From assembly GCA_965277355.1 (NCBI GenBank), contig CBDICN010000001.1:1-64000 (forward strand): a DNA stretch of 64,000 bases. Direction: 5' to 3'. Below, piece by piece: positions 27,857 through 36,492 of this stretch (positions within the stretch are counted from its first letter, which is position 1; each line of letters opens with the position of its first letter). The notes beneath the pieces were generated by a model. That model saw nothing but the letters and a program-made list of their open reading frames with translations. It was not told the DNA's origin and searched no databases. The translations under genes and the position numbers were made by a program. Source of the DNA: RH-AL1 sp965277355 (lineage in GTDB: Bacteria; Pseudomonadota; Alphaproteobacteria; Rhizobiales; Beijerinckiaceae).

Positions 27857-28195
27857 TTATTGATGCCGGCCGCTGTAGATCGTGCGGCTGGCGGCGTTCT
27901 CCTGCCGGTTGATCTGGCGCTGCTCGCCCTTGGTGATGTGGCCGCCGTGGACCGCCGCGTCAGCGCGCTCCTCGGCGCGGATGGCGTGGTCGTCGGTGCG
28001 CAGCGCGTGGGCCTGGCCCCTGGTGAGCTGGCCGTCGCGCACGCCGTTGGCGATGCGGGCGTTCTGGTCGGCGAGCCGGCCGTTGACCTCGGCGCGGCGC
28101 GGATGGATCTGGTCGAAAGTCTGCGCGCCGGCGGCGCCGCTCCAGCCGAGGGTCGCGATCAGCGCGGTGGCGCCGATGATGCGGGCGATCGTCAT
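27857..28195 (-). CDS. Small exported protein of unknown function
   Basis: Protein of 112 aa with a clear signal peptide (IIGATALIATLGWSGAAGAQ). The mature part is hydrophilic and helical, with DQIHPRRAEVNGRLADQNAR, RDGQLTRGQAHALRTDD and HITKGEQRQINRQENAASR. This pattern is common in alphaproteobacterial periplasmic proteins of unknown role, and it suggests helical repeats each holding a GQLT/HITKGE turn. It stands alone, between uvrB and the SGNH hydrolase. Confidence 0.75.
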   Translation of the reverse strand: MTIARIIGATALIATLGWSGAAGAQTFDQIHPRRAEVNGRLADQNARIANGVRDGQLTRGQAHALRTDDHAIRAEERADAAVHGGHITKGEQRQINRQENAASRTIYSGRHQ

Positions 28196-28289
28196 ATGAT
28201 GTTCTCCTATGTCTGCGCCGCCGCGGCTCGACCCGCCGCTCGAGCGACAGGGGCTAAACGCCGCGATCGCCTCGACCCTACGCCGGCCG

Positions 28290-28967
28290 TCATGCCGAGC
28301 CGGGCGACGCGCCGTCCCGCAGGTGGCGTCGCAATTCGCGGCTCGTGGCCGCGGCGAGGATGGCGTAGCCTCCGCCCGTCGGATGGATGCCGTCGGCGAT
28401 GTAGTAGCGCGGATCGGCTCTATTCTCGATGCCGCCCATGATCGGGTCGGCGGCGAAGTCGATCACGCCGTCGGCGCCGGCGGCGTTGTCGAGCATCATC
28501 GCGTTGAAGCGCAGCAGCTCGCGCTGCTGGACGGGAGTGAAATCGAACCGCGGCAGCTCCGTCGACAGCACGACGATCCAGCCTTGTCGGCGGGCGCGGC
28601 CGACATAATGCGTCAGGCACCGGTAGGTCTCGTCGGCCTCGGCGCCCATCGCGATGTCGTTGTCGCCGGCATGGAAGACGATGACGTTGTCGCGCGCGCC
28701 AGCGTCGAACAGCGGGGCGACGAGGGTTGGGAACAGGCGCTCGCGCTCGCTGACCGGACTGCCCGGCGCGGCGACGACGCGGAGCGGACCCCGGAAACCA
28801 AGGTCACGCGCCACCTGGTCCGCCAGGGTCATGCCCGGCGGAGCGCCGCTGCCGCAGGCGATGCTGTCGCCGTCGAACACCAGCGGTCCCGACCGGCTTG
28901 GACGATCCCGCGCCGCGGAACCGAGCCAGCCGCGAACCGTGCCGAGCCATGTTCGCGGATCGGGCAT
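28290..28967 (-). CDS. SGNH/GDSL-family hydrolase
   Basis: Protein of 225 aa with the SGNH blocks: nucleophile Ser in VFDGDSIACGSG, Gly in AAPGSPVS, Asn in FHAGDNDIAMG, and the catalytic Asp-His in ADGIHPTGGGYAIL. No signal peptide, so probably cytoplasmic. Substrates of the family are esters of lipids or acetylated sugars; which one cannot be told. ATG at 28967 is preferred to the one at 29000 because GAGGAG precedes it by 5 bases. Confidence 0.82.
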   Translation of the reverse strand: MPDPRTWLGTVRGWLGSAARDRPSRSGPLVFDGDSIACGSGAPPGMTLADQVARDLGFRGPLRVVAAPGSPVSERERLFPTLVAPLFDAGARDNVIVFHAGDNDIAMGAEADETYRCLTHYVGRARRQGWIVVLSTELPRFDFTPVQQRELLRFNAMMLDNAAGADGVIDFAADPIMGGIENRADPRYYIADGIHPTGGGYAILAAATSRELRRHLRDGASPGSA

Positions 28968-29053
28968 GGAACTCCTCGAGACGGGATATTGGAGCGACAT
29001 CGCTGCGCCGGCTCCCGTCCTGCCCGCTTTAGGGTTGCGAAGAGGCTAAAGCT

Positions 29054-29728
29054 ATGATTTGCCCTTCCACGGGCAGAAGGACGCAGAGGTATCTCAGGTT
29101 GGGTCACCCGGGGCAGAGCTTCTTTGATCGCCTTTTCGAGGAGTCGCTCAAGGTCATCAGCCGCTTTCCGCTCACGATCAAACCGGCCGCAATGGAGCAC
29201 ATAACCGGTGTGCTCGAACCGGCGGTTCTGGCGGAGCGCGCGAACAATCCTTTCGCAGATCCGATCCAGGCGACCGCGGCGGACTCGCGCGACGACATCG
29301 CCATCGGCATGAACACGGTCGGCATGCTGCTCGACCGCCTGTCCATCTTGGCGATGAAGCATTGGAACCTCGTCAATCGCGCGAAGACGCCCGACAAGGT
29401 CGAGAGCATGCTGGAGCCCCAAGTGCGGGAGCTCGTTCAGGCGCTCGCCCAGAGCCGGCCCGGCCGGTCTTCCGTCAACAACAAGATGACCAACCGTACC
29501 GCCGACGTCGCCATCGATGGCTTCGCCAGCGCCTACTATGGGCTGCTTACGACCAATATGCTGCTCTGGGAAGCGCAGGAGATTCTCTACAATCACGACA
29601 TCTCCATGCTGCCCTGCGAGGAGCTGCGCGCCTATATCAACTTCTTCTCGCGCGGCAATATCGCGCGCAACGAGTATATTCAGGCGACGGACGTCTTTTA
29701 TTGGAAGACCGTGCACGATCAACGTTAG
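29054..29728 (+). CDS. Protein of unknown function at the start of the glycan cluster
   Basis: Not recognised with certainty. Central part: FADPIQATAADSRDDIAIG, then VGMLLDRLSILAMKHWNLVN, a helical region, and an aromatic C-terminal part ending EYIQATDVFYWKTVHDQR. The protein is soluble and mostly helical. The first 40 residues look unlike the rest, so the real start may be further downstream, for example the ATG at 29192. The gene lies 55 bases before a glycosyltransferase gene on the same strand, suggesting a role in surface-glycan synthesis. Confidence 0.65.
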   Translation: MICPSTGRRTQRYLRLGHPGQSFFDRLFEESLKVISRFPLTIKPAAMEHITGVLEPAVLAERANNPFADPIQATAADSRDDIAIGMNTVGMLLDRLSILAMKHWNLVNRAKTPDKVESMLEPQVRELVQALAQSRPGRSSVNNKMTNRTADVAIDGFASAYYGLLTTNMLLWEAQEILYNHDISMLPCEELRAYINFFSRGNIARNEYIQATDVFYWKTVHDQR

Positions 29729-29783
29729 CTCTCTCCCTCGCCGAGTGCGATAGGTAACGTTTTGATATAGAACGAGGGCGATA

Positions 29784-30788
29784 GTGGTGACGAAATACGC
29801 GGTGGTGGTGACCACCATCAACTATCCCACCCAAGCTCTCCGGGAGATCCAGGACCGCTGCGGCGAACTCGACGCCGCCTTCTATCTCGCCGGCGACAAG
29901 AAGAGCCCGAGCGACTTCGAACTGCCCGGCTCTCGCTACTTCGACTTGCCCGCGCAGATCGAGAGCGGCTTCGCCTTCGCGAAGGCCTGCCCTCCCGGTC
30001 ATTACGCCCGCAAGAACGTGGGCTATCTCGCCGCGATCCGGGATGGCGCCGAGATTATCATCGAGACAGATGACGACAACATTCCGCTCGACGGCTTCTG
30101 GCAGCCGCGCCAGCGCCAGCAGAACGCGCCGCTGGTGGACGCCAAGGGCTGGTGCAACGTCTACGCCTACTTCGCTTCCTCCGCCATCTGGCCGCGCGGG
30201 CTGCCGCTCGACCGCATCCAGGACAAGGTGGCGCCGTTCGCCTCGCTCCGGGAGGCCGGCTCCGATTGCCCGATCCAGCAGGGATTGGCGGACAAAAACC
30301 CCGACGTCGACGCCATCTACCGCTTGGTGCTGCCGCTGCCTTTCGACTTCGAGCCGGGGCGCACCATCATCCTCGACCGCGGGGTCTGGTGCCCCTTCAA
30401 CAGCCAGAACACGACGTTCTGGCGTGACGCTTTCCCGCTGCTCTACCTGCCGTTCCACTGCTCGTTCCGGATGACCGATATATGGCGGAGCTTCGTCGCG
30501 CAGCGATTGATGTGGGAGATGGACTGGCGGCTGCAGTTCCATTCCTCGACGGTGTTCCAGGAACGCAACGAGCACGATCTCATGCGCGACTTCGCCGACG
30601 AGGTGCCGGGCTATCTGCACAACGAGCGTATCCGCCGAACGCTCGAGGATCTCGCATTGGCATCCGGGCAGAACGCGCTCGCCGACAACCTCGTCAAGGC
30701 CTACGAGGCGCTGGTGCAGCTAGAGGTCGTCGGCGCCGCCGAACTGCCGCTGCTGCACGCCTGGCTCGAGGATTTGGCGCGCTACTGA
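29784..30788 (+). CDS. STELLO/DUF288-family glycosyltransferase
   Basis: The 334-residue protein begins YAVVVTTINYPTQALREI and has a DXD-like acidic motif IIETDDDNIPLDGFW near residue 95. Further signatures are FNSQNTTFWRDAFPLLYLP and MTDIWRSFVAQRLMWEMDW. The pattern matches the STELLO family (formerly DUF288), proteins related to glycosyltransferases and found in bacterial polysaccharide clusters. The start is GTG at 29784 with GAGGGCG upstream. Donor and acceptor are unknown. Confidence 0.78.
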   Translation: MVTKYAVVVTTINYPTQALREIQDRCGELDAAFYLAGDKKSPSDFELPGSRYFDLPAQIESGFAFAKACPPGHYARKNVGYLAAIRDGAEIIIETDDDNIPLDGFWQPRQRQQNAPLVDAKGWCNVYAYFASSAIWPRGLPLDRIQDKVAPFASLREAGSDCPIQQGLADKNPDVDAIYRLVLPLPFDFEPGRTIILDRGVWCPFNSQNTTFWRDAFPLLYLPFHCSFRMTDIWRSFVAQRLMWEMDWRLQFHSSTVFQERNEHDLMRDFADEVPGYLHNERIRRTLEDLALASGQNALADNLVKAYEALVQLEVVGAAELPLLHAWLEDLARY

Positions 30789-30849
30789 GGCGGGAGCGTC
30801 ACCTGCCTCGCTATGCGCTCCTGATAAGATGTCGAGGTCATAGAGATCG

Positions 30850-31611
30850 ATGATGGATCAGACCGACTTTCTACGGTTCGACCTTTCCGAGCATGCGGAA
30901 GCTGTCGAAGCTGCGAATCGTTTTGGAATTCAGTCGTATTCTCCCAAAAAAGGCAACCTGCTGTTTGTGCACTCGGCCGCGAGAGCCGTTTCAGCTTCGC
31001 TGCACTTCGAGGGAGAAGGCAACGAAGTCGTCATCGATCAGAATTGCGCCTTCCGTGGCCAGCTTATCGCGACAGGGAACGGTTCGAAAGCCATGATCGG
31101 AGGTGGCCAGCACACGTTGAACCTTGGGGTGACGCTCTACGATTACTCAAATCTCGAACTAGGGTTTGGTACCGTGGCCTACGGGCTTCGCGTTTGGGTA
31201 AGCACTGGACGACAGCTAAAGATTGGTGAGCGGTGTTTGTTTTCGGAAGGCGTGACGGTCCGGACCACCGATCATCATTCGATCTTCGATATTGACCTTA
31301 TGGAACAGTTAAATGAGGCCAAGGACGTAACCCTTGAGCCAGACGTGTGGATTGGTTACGACGTCGCCATCATGAAAGGTGTCGTTATCGGACGAGGCTC
31401 AATCGTAGGAGCCAAGTCGGTGGTCAACGGCCCGGTTCCTGCCTTCGAACTGTGGGCGGGATGTCCTGCTAGAATGATTCGGCGGAGGGTCTCGTGGCTG
31501 GACCCGCACCCAGCCACTCCTGATCAGATAAGGTCGCGAATGACGGCTTTGGGGCTTCTGGAGGCAAAAATCGGCATCGACGTTGCTCCAGCCAAGGACC
31601 CCGTGGAGTGA
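30850..31611 (+). CDS. Left-handed beta-helix acyltransferase (hexapeptide repeat)
   Basis: Protein of 253 aa whose middle and C-terminal parts are hexapeptide repeats typical of O-acetyl/acyltransferases (LEPDVWIGYDVAIMKGVVIG, then RGSIVGAKSVVNGPVPAFEL). A catalytic His is likely in RTTDHHSIFDI, and the coil ends in the usual WAGCPARMIRRRV. The N-terminal 45 residues are not repeats. The role would be O-acetylation of a sugar in the surface glycan. The stop overlaps the next gene. Confidence 0.83.
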   Translation: MMDQTDFLRFDLSEHAEAVEAANRFGIQSYSPKKGNLLFVHSAARAVSASLHFEGEGNEVVIDQNCAFRGQLIATGNGSKAMIGGGQHTLNLGVTLYDYSNLELGFGTVAYGLRVWVSTGRQLKIGERCLFSEGVTVRTTDHHSIFDIDLMEQLNEAKDVTLEPDVWIGYDVAIMKGVVIGRGSIVGAKSVVNGPVPAFELWAGCPARMIRRRVSWLDPHPATPDQIRSRMTALGLLEAKIGIDVAPAKDPVE

Positions 31612-33458
31612 CGCCTGCCGAGATATGGCGCAGCCTCACGGCGCGCGGGACCGGATGGTATTGGATGGTTGGAAATCTCCGAAATGGAGATCTTTTCCAT
31701 GTTTGCAGCTTGGCGGCAGCCTTCGCGGCAACCCATGGCAAACAATACCCGATATTCTGTGTGGTGGGACGGCAGTCACAGTTGGACGTCGCATCTTTAT
31801 TCGCGGACGACTTTGCCGATATTTTTATTCCTGATATTGTTGGTCTGCCGGGGAATTCGGAACAGTGGAAGGAGTTCAACGAAGCGGCGGGCTTACCTGC
31901 TTTCGGTCTTGACACCCCTATACTTCCCCATCCGCAATTTGTGTTTTGGGGCAATTTCGCTCATGAATTCGTTGTACATACAAATTTGACATGGATCGAG
32001 ATCTACAAAAGGTTGCTTCATTTGCCGGTTGACGCGGAGCCGGCGTCTCCGGTGACGGCGGTCGATGCACCTCAGCGCGCGGCAGCGCTTTGTCTTGCAT
32101 CGAACATGAAGCAGGGGTGCGCGATGATCTTGTTCCCGTACGCGCAATCCTTGCCGATGGATTCACGAAATCATTTTAGGCGACTGGCCGAGGACGTCCG
32201 GAAGATGGGTTTCGACGTTTTCACCTCGGTCGTGGCCGGAGAAGCCGCCGTCGAAGGCACTCAGCCGATCTTCATCCCTTTCGACCTGCTGATCGATGTC
32301 ACCGAATTCGCCGGGTGGGTGTGTGCGATTAGAAGTGGTATCTGCGACGTTCTGTCATCCGCGCGTTGTCGCAGGACGTTTGTCTATCCGGCATTTTCCA
32401 CGATCGTCAATTGGGGCACGAGTGCCATGGGCCTCGGGCACGGTGCGCACGAAATCGCCTTCGATTTCACGCGGGATCATCCTGAAGCGTTCTCTATCGC
32501 AGTCCTCGAGAACGAAACGCTCGGGCCGTTCGCTACGCCGCCTCGCCGCCTGACAGCCTTTATAGGACAAGGCGAGTTGGCTGTCGGGACGATCGTCCGC
32601 TCCTTCACATCCCTCTTCGAAGATCCTTGTCTCACGAAACTCGTCCCGCTTCAGATACCGGACGTTTTAATTGTCTGCGATGTTCCAAATCGCCACCGCT
32701 CGCGGCTAGCTGGAGCTGTCGAAACCTTCTGCACAACACTGACGTATGAGGCTATCAATCGCTACAAATATTATACTTGTCGTGATCATGTGGCGGTTGA
32801 TTGCTTTGAGGAAGTCGATCTAAAGGATCTTTTGGCCGGTCAGTATGGATCTTCTTCTTACTGGCACAGCATTGTGGTAAGCGAGCGTCCCCTGAGGGAA
32901 TTCCTTCCTACGTTCGCTCAAGGTCTAGTTTTCTATGATGAACCGCTTCTGGAGGAAGTGGAAATAGGGTTTCAAAGTCTTTATAAAGTACAAAGTGTCT
33001 TCCACACGGGAAGTCTCATGCCGGGACCAAATGGGATAAGATTTCTTACAGGATGGTCTCGATTTGAAGAGTGGGGGTTGTGGAGCGATGGGAACAAAGC
33101 GGTCGTTAGACTTCGTTATGCGGAGAGGCCGAGTGCGGAGGCTTTTATAGATTTCAAAATATGCGGTTGTCTTACCGAGCGTTACCCACATGTCGAGTTC
33201 GATGTTTATGTAAACGATGATTTTTATAAAACTTTTGTTGCGACTGCAAATTCGCCTGCAACAAATATTATTAGGATTTTATTAAGTGCGTATGCCAATG
33301 CTGGCCCGTTAGTATACGTCACATTTTGCTTTAAGGACATTGTAAGTCCTGCAGAGCAAGGTCTGTCCATTGATGGGAGACAGCTTGGGATAGGTCTCTT
33401 GTCAATGTATGCGGGTAATCAAAACCAAGCAGACGCTGAAATTGCGCGGCAGGCGTGA
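31608..33458 (+). CDS. Large unknown protein of the glycan cluster, possible glycosyltransferase with C-terminal accessory module
   Basis: Not firmly recognised. The first 450 residues have alternating strands and helices (WMVGNLRNGDLFHVCSLAAA, later MILFPYAQSLPMDSRNHF), reminiscent of GT-B-type transferases without a sure donor motif. The last 130 residues form a probable beta-sandwich (GWSRFEEWGLWSDGNKAVVR and SIDGRQLGIGLLSMYAG) whose pattern recurs in the product of 33800-35341. The start is GTG overlapping the previous stop. The 3' half, from about 32,640, is much richer in A and T than its neighbours, a sign of recent transfer. Confidence 0.7.
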   Translation: MTPAEIWRSLTARGTGWYWMVGNLRNGDLFHVCSLAAAFAATHGKQYPIFCVVGRQSQLDVASLFADDFADIFIPDIVGLPGNSEQWKEFNEAAGLPAFGLDTPILPHPQFVFWGNFAHEFVVHTNLTWIEIYKRLLHLPVDAEPASPVTAVDAPQRAAALCLASNMKQGCAMILFPYAQSLPMDSRNHFRRLAEDVRKMGFDVFTSVVAGEAAVEGTQPIFIPFDLLIDVTEFAGWVCAIRSGICDVLSSARCRRTFVYPAFSTIVNWGTSAMGLGHGAHEIAFDFTRDHPEAFSIAVLENETLGPFATPPRRLTAFIGQGELAVGTIVRSFTSLFEDPCLTKLVPLQIPDVLIVCDVPNRHRSRLAGAVETFCTTLTYEAINRYKYYTCRDHVAVDCFEEVDLKDLLAGQYGSSSYWHSIVVSERPLREFLPTFAQGLVFYDEPLLEEVEIGFQSLYKVQSVFHTGSLMPGPNGIRFLTGWSRFEEWGLWSDGNKAVVRLRYAERPSAEAFIDFKICGCLTERYPHVEFDVYVNDDFYKTFVATANSPATNIIRILLSAYANAGPLVYVTFCFKDIVSPAEQGLSIDGRQLGIGLLSMYAGNQNQADAEIARQA

Positions 33459-33799
33459 CGATTGGAATCGACCTCATGAAGGCCTGGCGACGGCTCAAGA
33501 GCGAGCGCTCAGCGGCTGGTGGTGGTTGACCCAGCATTCCCAACGTGGCGACATCAGCATGATGTCTACGCGCTGGTTCGGCCGTTCGGCCCGTGTCCGG
33601 GCGGATGCGCCGTTGCGCCGCGTGCTCGCGAAGGCAGTCGAATATCCCATCTTGTCCAATCCCCAGGGCTCGCGGGGCATGTTGATTGCCGTAGATGATC
33701 GTCTTGGCGCAAAGAGCGGGAGGACGAGGCGAGACGCCCTTTCGAATCGTTGGCAAAACTGTGTGCGACATGCGCCCGATCGAATCTCAGGCCTTTGGA
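33459..33799. other. Gap between convergent glycan genes, possible gene remnant
   Basis: About 340 bases between two convergent genes. No convincing intact gene. On the minus strand, around 33495-33660, a frame reads GYSTAFASTRRNGASARTRA followed by ERPNQRVDIMLM. This resembles the end of OmpA/MotB C-terminal domains and may be a decayed fragment. Confidence 0.4.
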
Positions 33800-35341
33800 T
33801 CAAATACTAGGAACTCTAATATCGACAGCCGAGGTGAACTCGAGGCCGGTGATCCCGACGCCAAGACTGCGCCCGTCAAGCGAGCTCGGATCGAGTTCAT
33901 GTGGTGTCCAAACCCGCTCAGACGTAATCTCGACGACGTTGATGGCGTTCTCTTTGAAGGCCTCTGCCGGGATGACGATCTCCAATTCGGCAGTTTCTTG
34001 CGCAGACAAAGGATCCGGCCATTCCGCCCCGTTGACCGTTAAGGTGCCCTTGTAGACGGGCATCATCGGATGCAAAACTGCGACAAGATTGACGCGCATG
34101 GCGCCGATGTTCGACCCGGCCTGGTAGCCGAACTCGATTTTGGACGTCTTCTGGCAAGACCATCGTCCCCAGGGTTCCGCACCGTGCCACCCCTCCGAGA
34201 GATAGCCGATCAAGATATTGTTCCCCAGGTCCTGCCGACCGACGGTTGCTTGCGGTGCGAGGTTATTCGAGCCGTTCTTGAGCGCGTCGAGGTCGGAAAG
34301 GAAGTTGGCTTGCTGCGCGGGATTGGCGAGCAGTGAAAGCTTGACCGAGTGTACGGCGACTAGCCTGGGATCGAGCATCTCGCGCAAACTGCGTCCCATG
34401 AAGCCGAACTGGAAATCCAGTCCGAAGTCGCGCGCGATACGGACCTTGGAGCAAGCAGCGAAAAGAGCGACAGGGGTCATGACCTCGACGAAAAGGTTCG
34501 CGGCGGCAGCCACTCCTACGAAGTGGATGAAGTCTCCCAGCGACGACTGAGGCACAATGTAGAAGTCGGTGAATGCCTTGGAGAATGTTATTGGTAGCGG
34601 TAAGTCGACAACGTCGGAGATTTCGGACCCCTGCTTAGCTTGATGCTCGGCTTCGGCAACGGCGTCGAAGAGTGAAGCTTTGAGAGCCAAGCTGATCCGA
34701 TCGAGCTTTTCCGAGCTTACGCCGCCTGATCGGCCGAGTATCGCCAGTTGGCTGGCGAGCCCGGGAATGTGATCGTATGGATCCCGGCTAACCAACTTCA
34801 AAGTCTCGGTGTACTCGATGTTCGCCGCATCGAACTTGCGGCGAAGATCGTCGGGATCCGGAAGGAACCGCCTTAGGGTGGCCGCCTCCACTCCCGTGCC
34901 GAAAATGAAGGACATTGGATAGAGAAACTTGGGTATCACCCCGTAGTACCAAGTCCAAGAACCGTATTCATCTTTGTTGAAATCCGCCAGAGGGATGAAG
35001 CCCTCGTCCCGCTCGAGCGGAAAGGTCGAAAGGAAGGTCTCTTCACTGAGCTTCGGGTTGATCAGGACATCGTCGTGGGTCACCAGAACGTAGTCGCAGT
35101 CGATCTGCTTGATGCGCTCCGCGGCGTCGACGAGGTAGCCGGAATGGTTGTACGAGCCCCGGTACACGGTGACGACGTCCTCGTCGGGCAGACGTTCGAA
35201 CGGCACGAGGAAGAGAACCTTGGCGAACCGGTCCTTGTATATCTTGCGTAGGAGCGGGATGTTCTTCGGATAAGGATGGTTCATCAGGACGCAAACGCAG
35301 ATCCGGACGCGTCGCGAGGATGGTTCGGAAGCGGTGGGCAT
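33800..35341 (-). CDS. Probable glycosyltransferase-like protein with C-terminal beta-sandwich module
   Basis: The 513-residue protein starts RRVRICVCVLMNHPYPKNIP and has an acidic motif (DYVLVTHDDVLINPKL) near residue 85, as in GT-A-like transferases that place DXD after a hydrophobic strand. The middle part is not recognised. The last 130 residues (EGWHGAEPWGRWS, then SSLDGRSLGVGITGLEF) match the pattern of the C-terminal module in the product of 31608-33458. Function in surface-glycan assembly is inferred from context. It is followed upstream, on the same strand, by a methyltransferase gene with a 23-base gap. Confidence 0.7.
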   Translation of the reverse strand: MPTASEPSSRRVRICVCVLMNHPYPKNIPLLRKIYKDRFAKVLFLVPFERLPDEDVVTVYRGSYNHSGYLVDAAERIKQIDCDYVLVTHDDVLINPKLSEETFLSTFPLERDEGFIPLADFNKDEYGSWTWYYGVIPKFLYPMSFIFGTGVEAATLRRFLPDPDDLRRKFDAANIEYTETLKLVSRDPYDHIPGLASQLAILGRSGGVSSEKLDRISLALKASLFDAVAEAEHQAKQGSEISDVVDLPLPITFSKAFTDFYIVPQSSLGDFIHFVGVAAAANLFVEVMTPVALFAACSKVRIARDFGLDFQFGFMGRSLREMLDPRLVAVHSVKLSLLANPAQQANFLSDLDALKNGSNNLAPQATVGRQDLGNNILIGYLSEGWHGAEPWGRWSCQKTSKIEFGYQAGSNIGAMRVNLVAVLHPMMPVYKGTLTVNGAEWPDPLSAQETAELEIVIPAEAFKENAINVVEITSERVWTPHELDPSSLDGRSLGVGITGLEFTSAVDIRVPSI

Positions 35342-35364
35342 TTCGACCTCGATCTTGAGAGACG

Positions 35365-36135
35365 TCAGACCTTGTCGAACACGAGGTCGAATTTCGGCGC
35401 ACGATCGATCATGGTCTCGAGGCGCTCGTCGCTGCCGAGAAACCCTCGCAGGATCGTTCGTCGGCTATCGCCCCCGCGCAACGAGCGTAGCTTGCCCGCA
35501 AAACCTTCATCGTCCGGTTCGCGCATCAAAAGCTCGCGGTAAAGAGCGCCGACGAACTCCTCGTCCGAGGCGGACGCGATCAGGTCCTCGAAGCTGTAAT
35601 CGGTCGCCTTGCGGGCCTCGACGACGAACAGCCACTCGTCCTGCAAGCTCAGGTCGATCATCTCGAAACCGCACGCCCAGACGTAGAAGCGCATGAGCTT
35701 CTCGGTGAACGAGGTGGTGTGGTAGTCGCCCTCGTAGAGCTGCGTCGAGTAGGCGGCGTTGATCAGGCCCATGTGCGAGCGAACGTCGCCGAACCAGTCC
35801 TTCGTCATCCACCTGAGAAGGCCGGGAAGATACATCGTTCGAATCCGTAGCACACCGTCGTGCTGCAGGACGCGGTTCCACTCGAAAAGGGCCGTCGAGG
35901 TCTGCCGCCGCCCGATATGTTCCAGCACATCGGACGCGACGAGTTCCTCCGCCCAGTTCGACGGGATCATCGGTATGTTGACGATGTTGGCGACGATGTC
36001 GGGTTTGTGAAAGGCTTGCAGATCGATGTTGACATAGCCGCGCCTCACGTCGAAGCCGCAGCCCACGTTCAGCTTGCGTGTCCCGAAGCCCTCCAAGTCG
36101 ATGGCGTCGCTATCCTCGACGTTGACTAGCGCCAT
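35365..36135 (-). CDS. SAM-dependent methyltransferase with C-terminal DUF4214 domain
   Basis: The N-terminal 175 residues are a class I methyltransferase: RKLNVGCGFDVRRGYVNIDL (SAM-binding Gly loop and acidic residue), ASDVLEHIGR, and VLQHDGVLRIRTMYLPG. The C-terminal part contains DEEFVGALYRELLMREPDDE and ILRGFLGSDERLE, the pattern of DUF4214, a helical domain common in surface-polysaccharide proteins. The ATG at 36135 is preferred since GAGGTG precedes it and the upstream in-frame sequence shows no homology. Probable role: methylation of a glycan or its precursor. Confidence 0.8.
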   Translation of the reverse strand: MALVNVEDSDAIDLEGFGTRKLNVGCGFDVRRGYVNIDLQAFHKPDIVANIVNIPMIPSNWAEELVASDVLEHIGRRQTSTALFEWNRVLQHDGVLRIRTMYLPGLLRWMTKDWFGDVRSHMGLINAAYSTQLYEGDYHTTSFTEKLMRFYVWACGFEMIDLSLQDEWLFVVEARKATDYSFEDLIASASDEEFVGALYRELLMREPDDEGFAGKLRSLRGGDSRRTILRGFLGSDERLETMIDRAPKFDLVFDKV

Positions 36136-36492
36136 CCCCGTCACCTCGCTGCATCTTTGATCTCCGCCACCCCGCGCCTTTGTACCCGATGAGGCGGCGT
36201 TCCGATGCCGCTTCATTGAGCCAAAGCGGCGAGATTGGCAATCCGGACTCAGAGGGACCCGGAGGGACCAAAGACGGAGGTCTGGCGACGCCGCGCGAAT
36301 CAAGGGTGATCCTCCGGGGCCAGTGCGGTGGCCTGCTCGGCCGCGCCCGCGTGCGCAAGCCGATCTTCAGCCTGCGATCCTGCGCATAACAGCATGACAG
36401 GCTCACGCGTGCCGGCGCTCCTCGCGGGCGGGCACGCGAGCCTATGATAAAGCACTTGGCGATAAGGACAGCGCCGCTTAAGAGGGTGCGGA
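36136..36492. other. Divergent promoter region of the glycan cluster
   Basis: 357 bases between divergent genes. No gene is seen. It must contain promoters for the methyltransferase (minus) and the GT4 operon (plus), but no clear -35/-10 pair or operator stands out. Confidence 0.6.
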
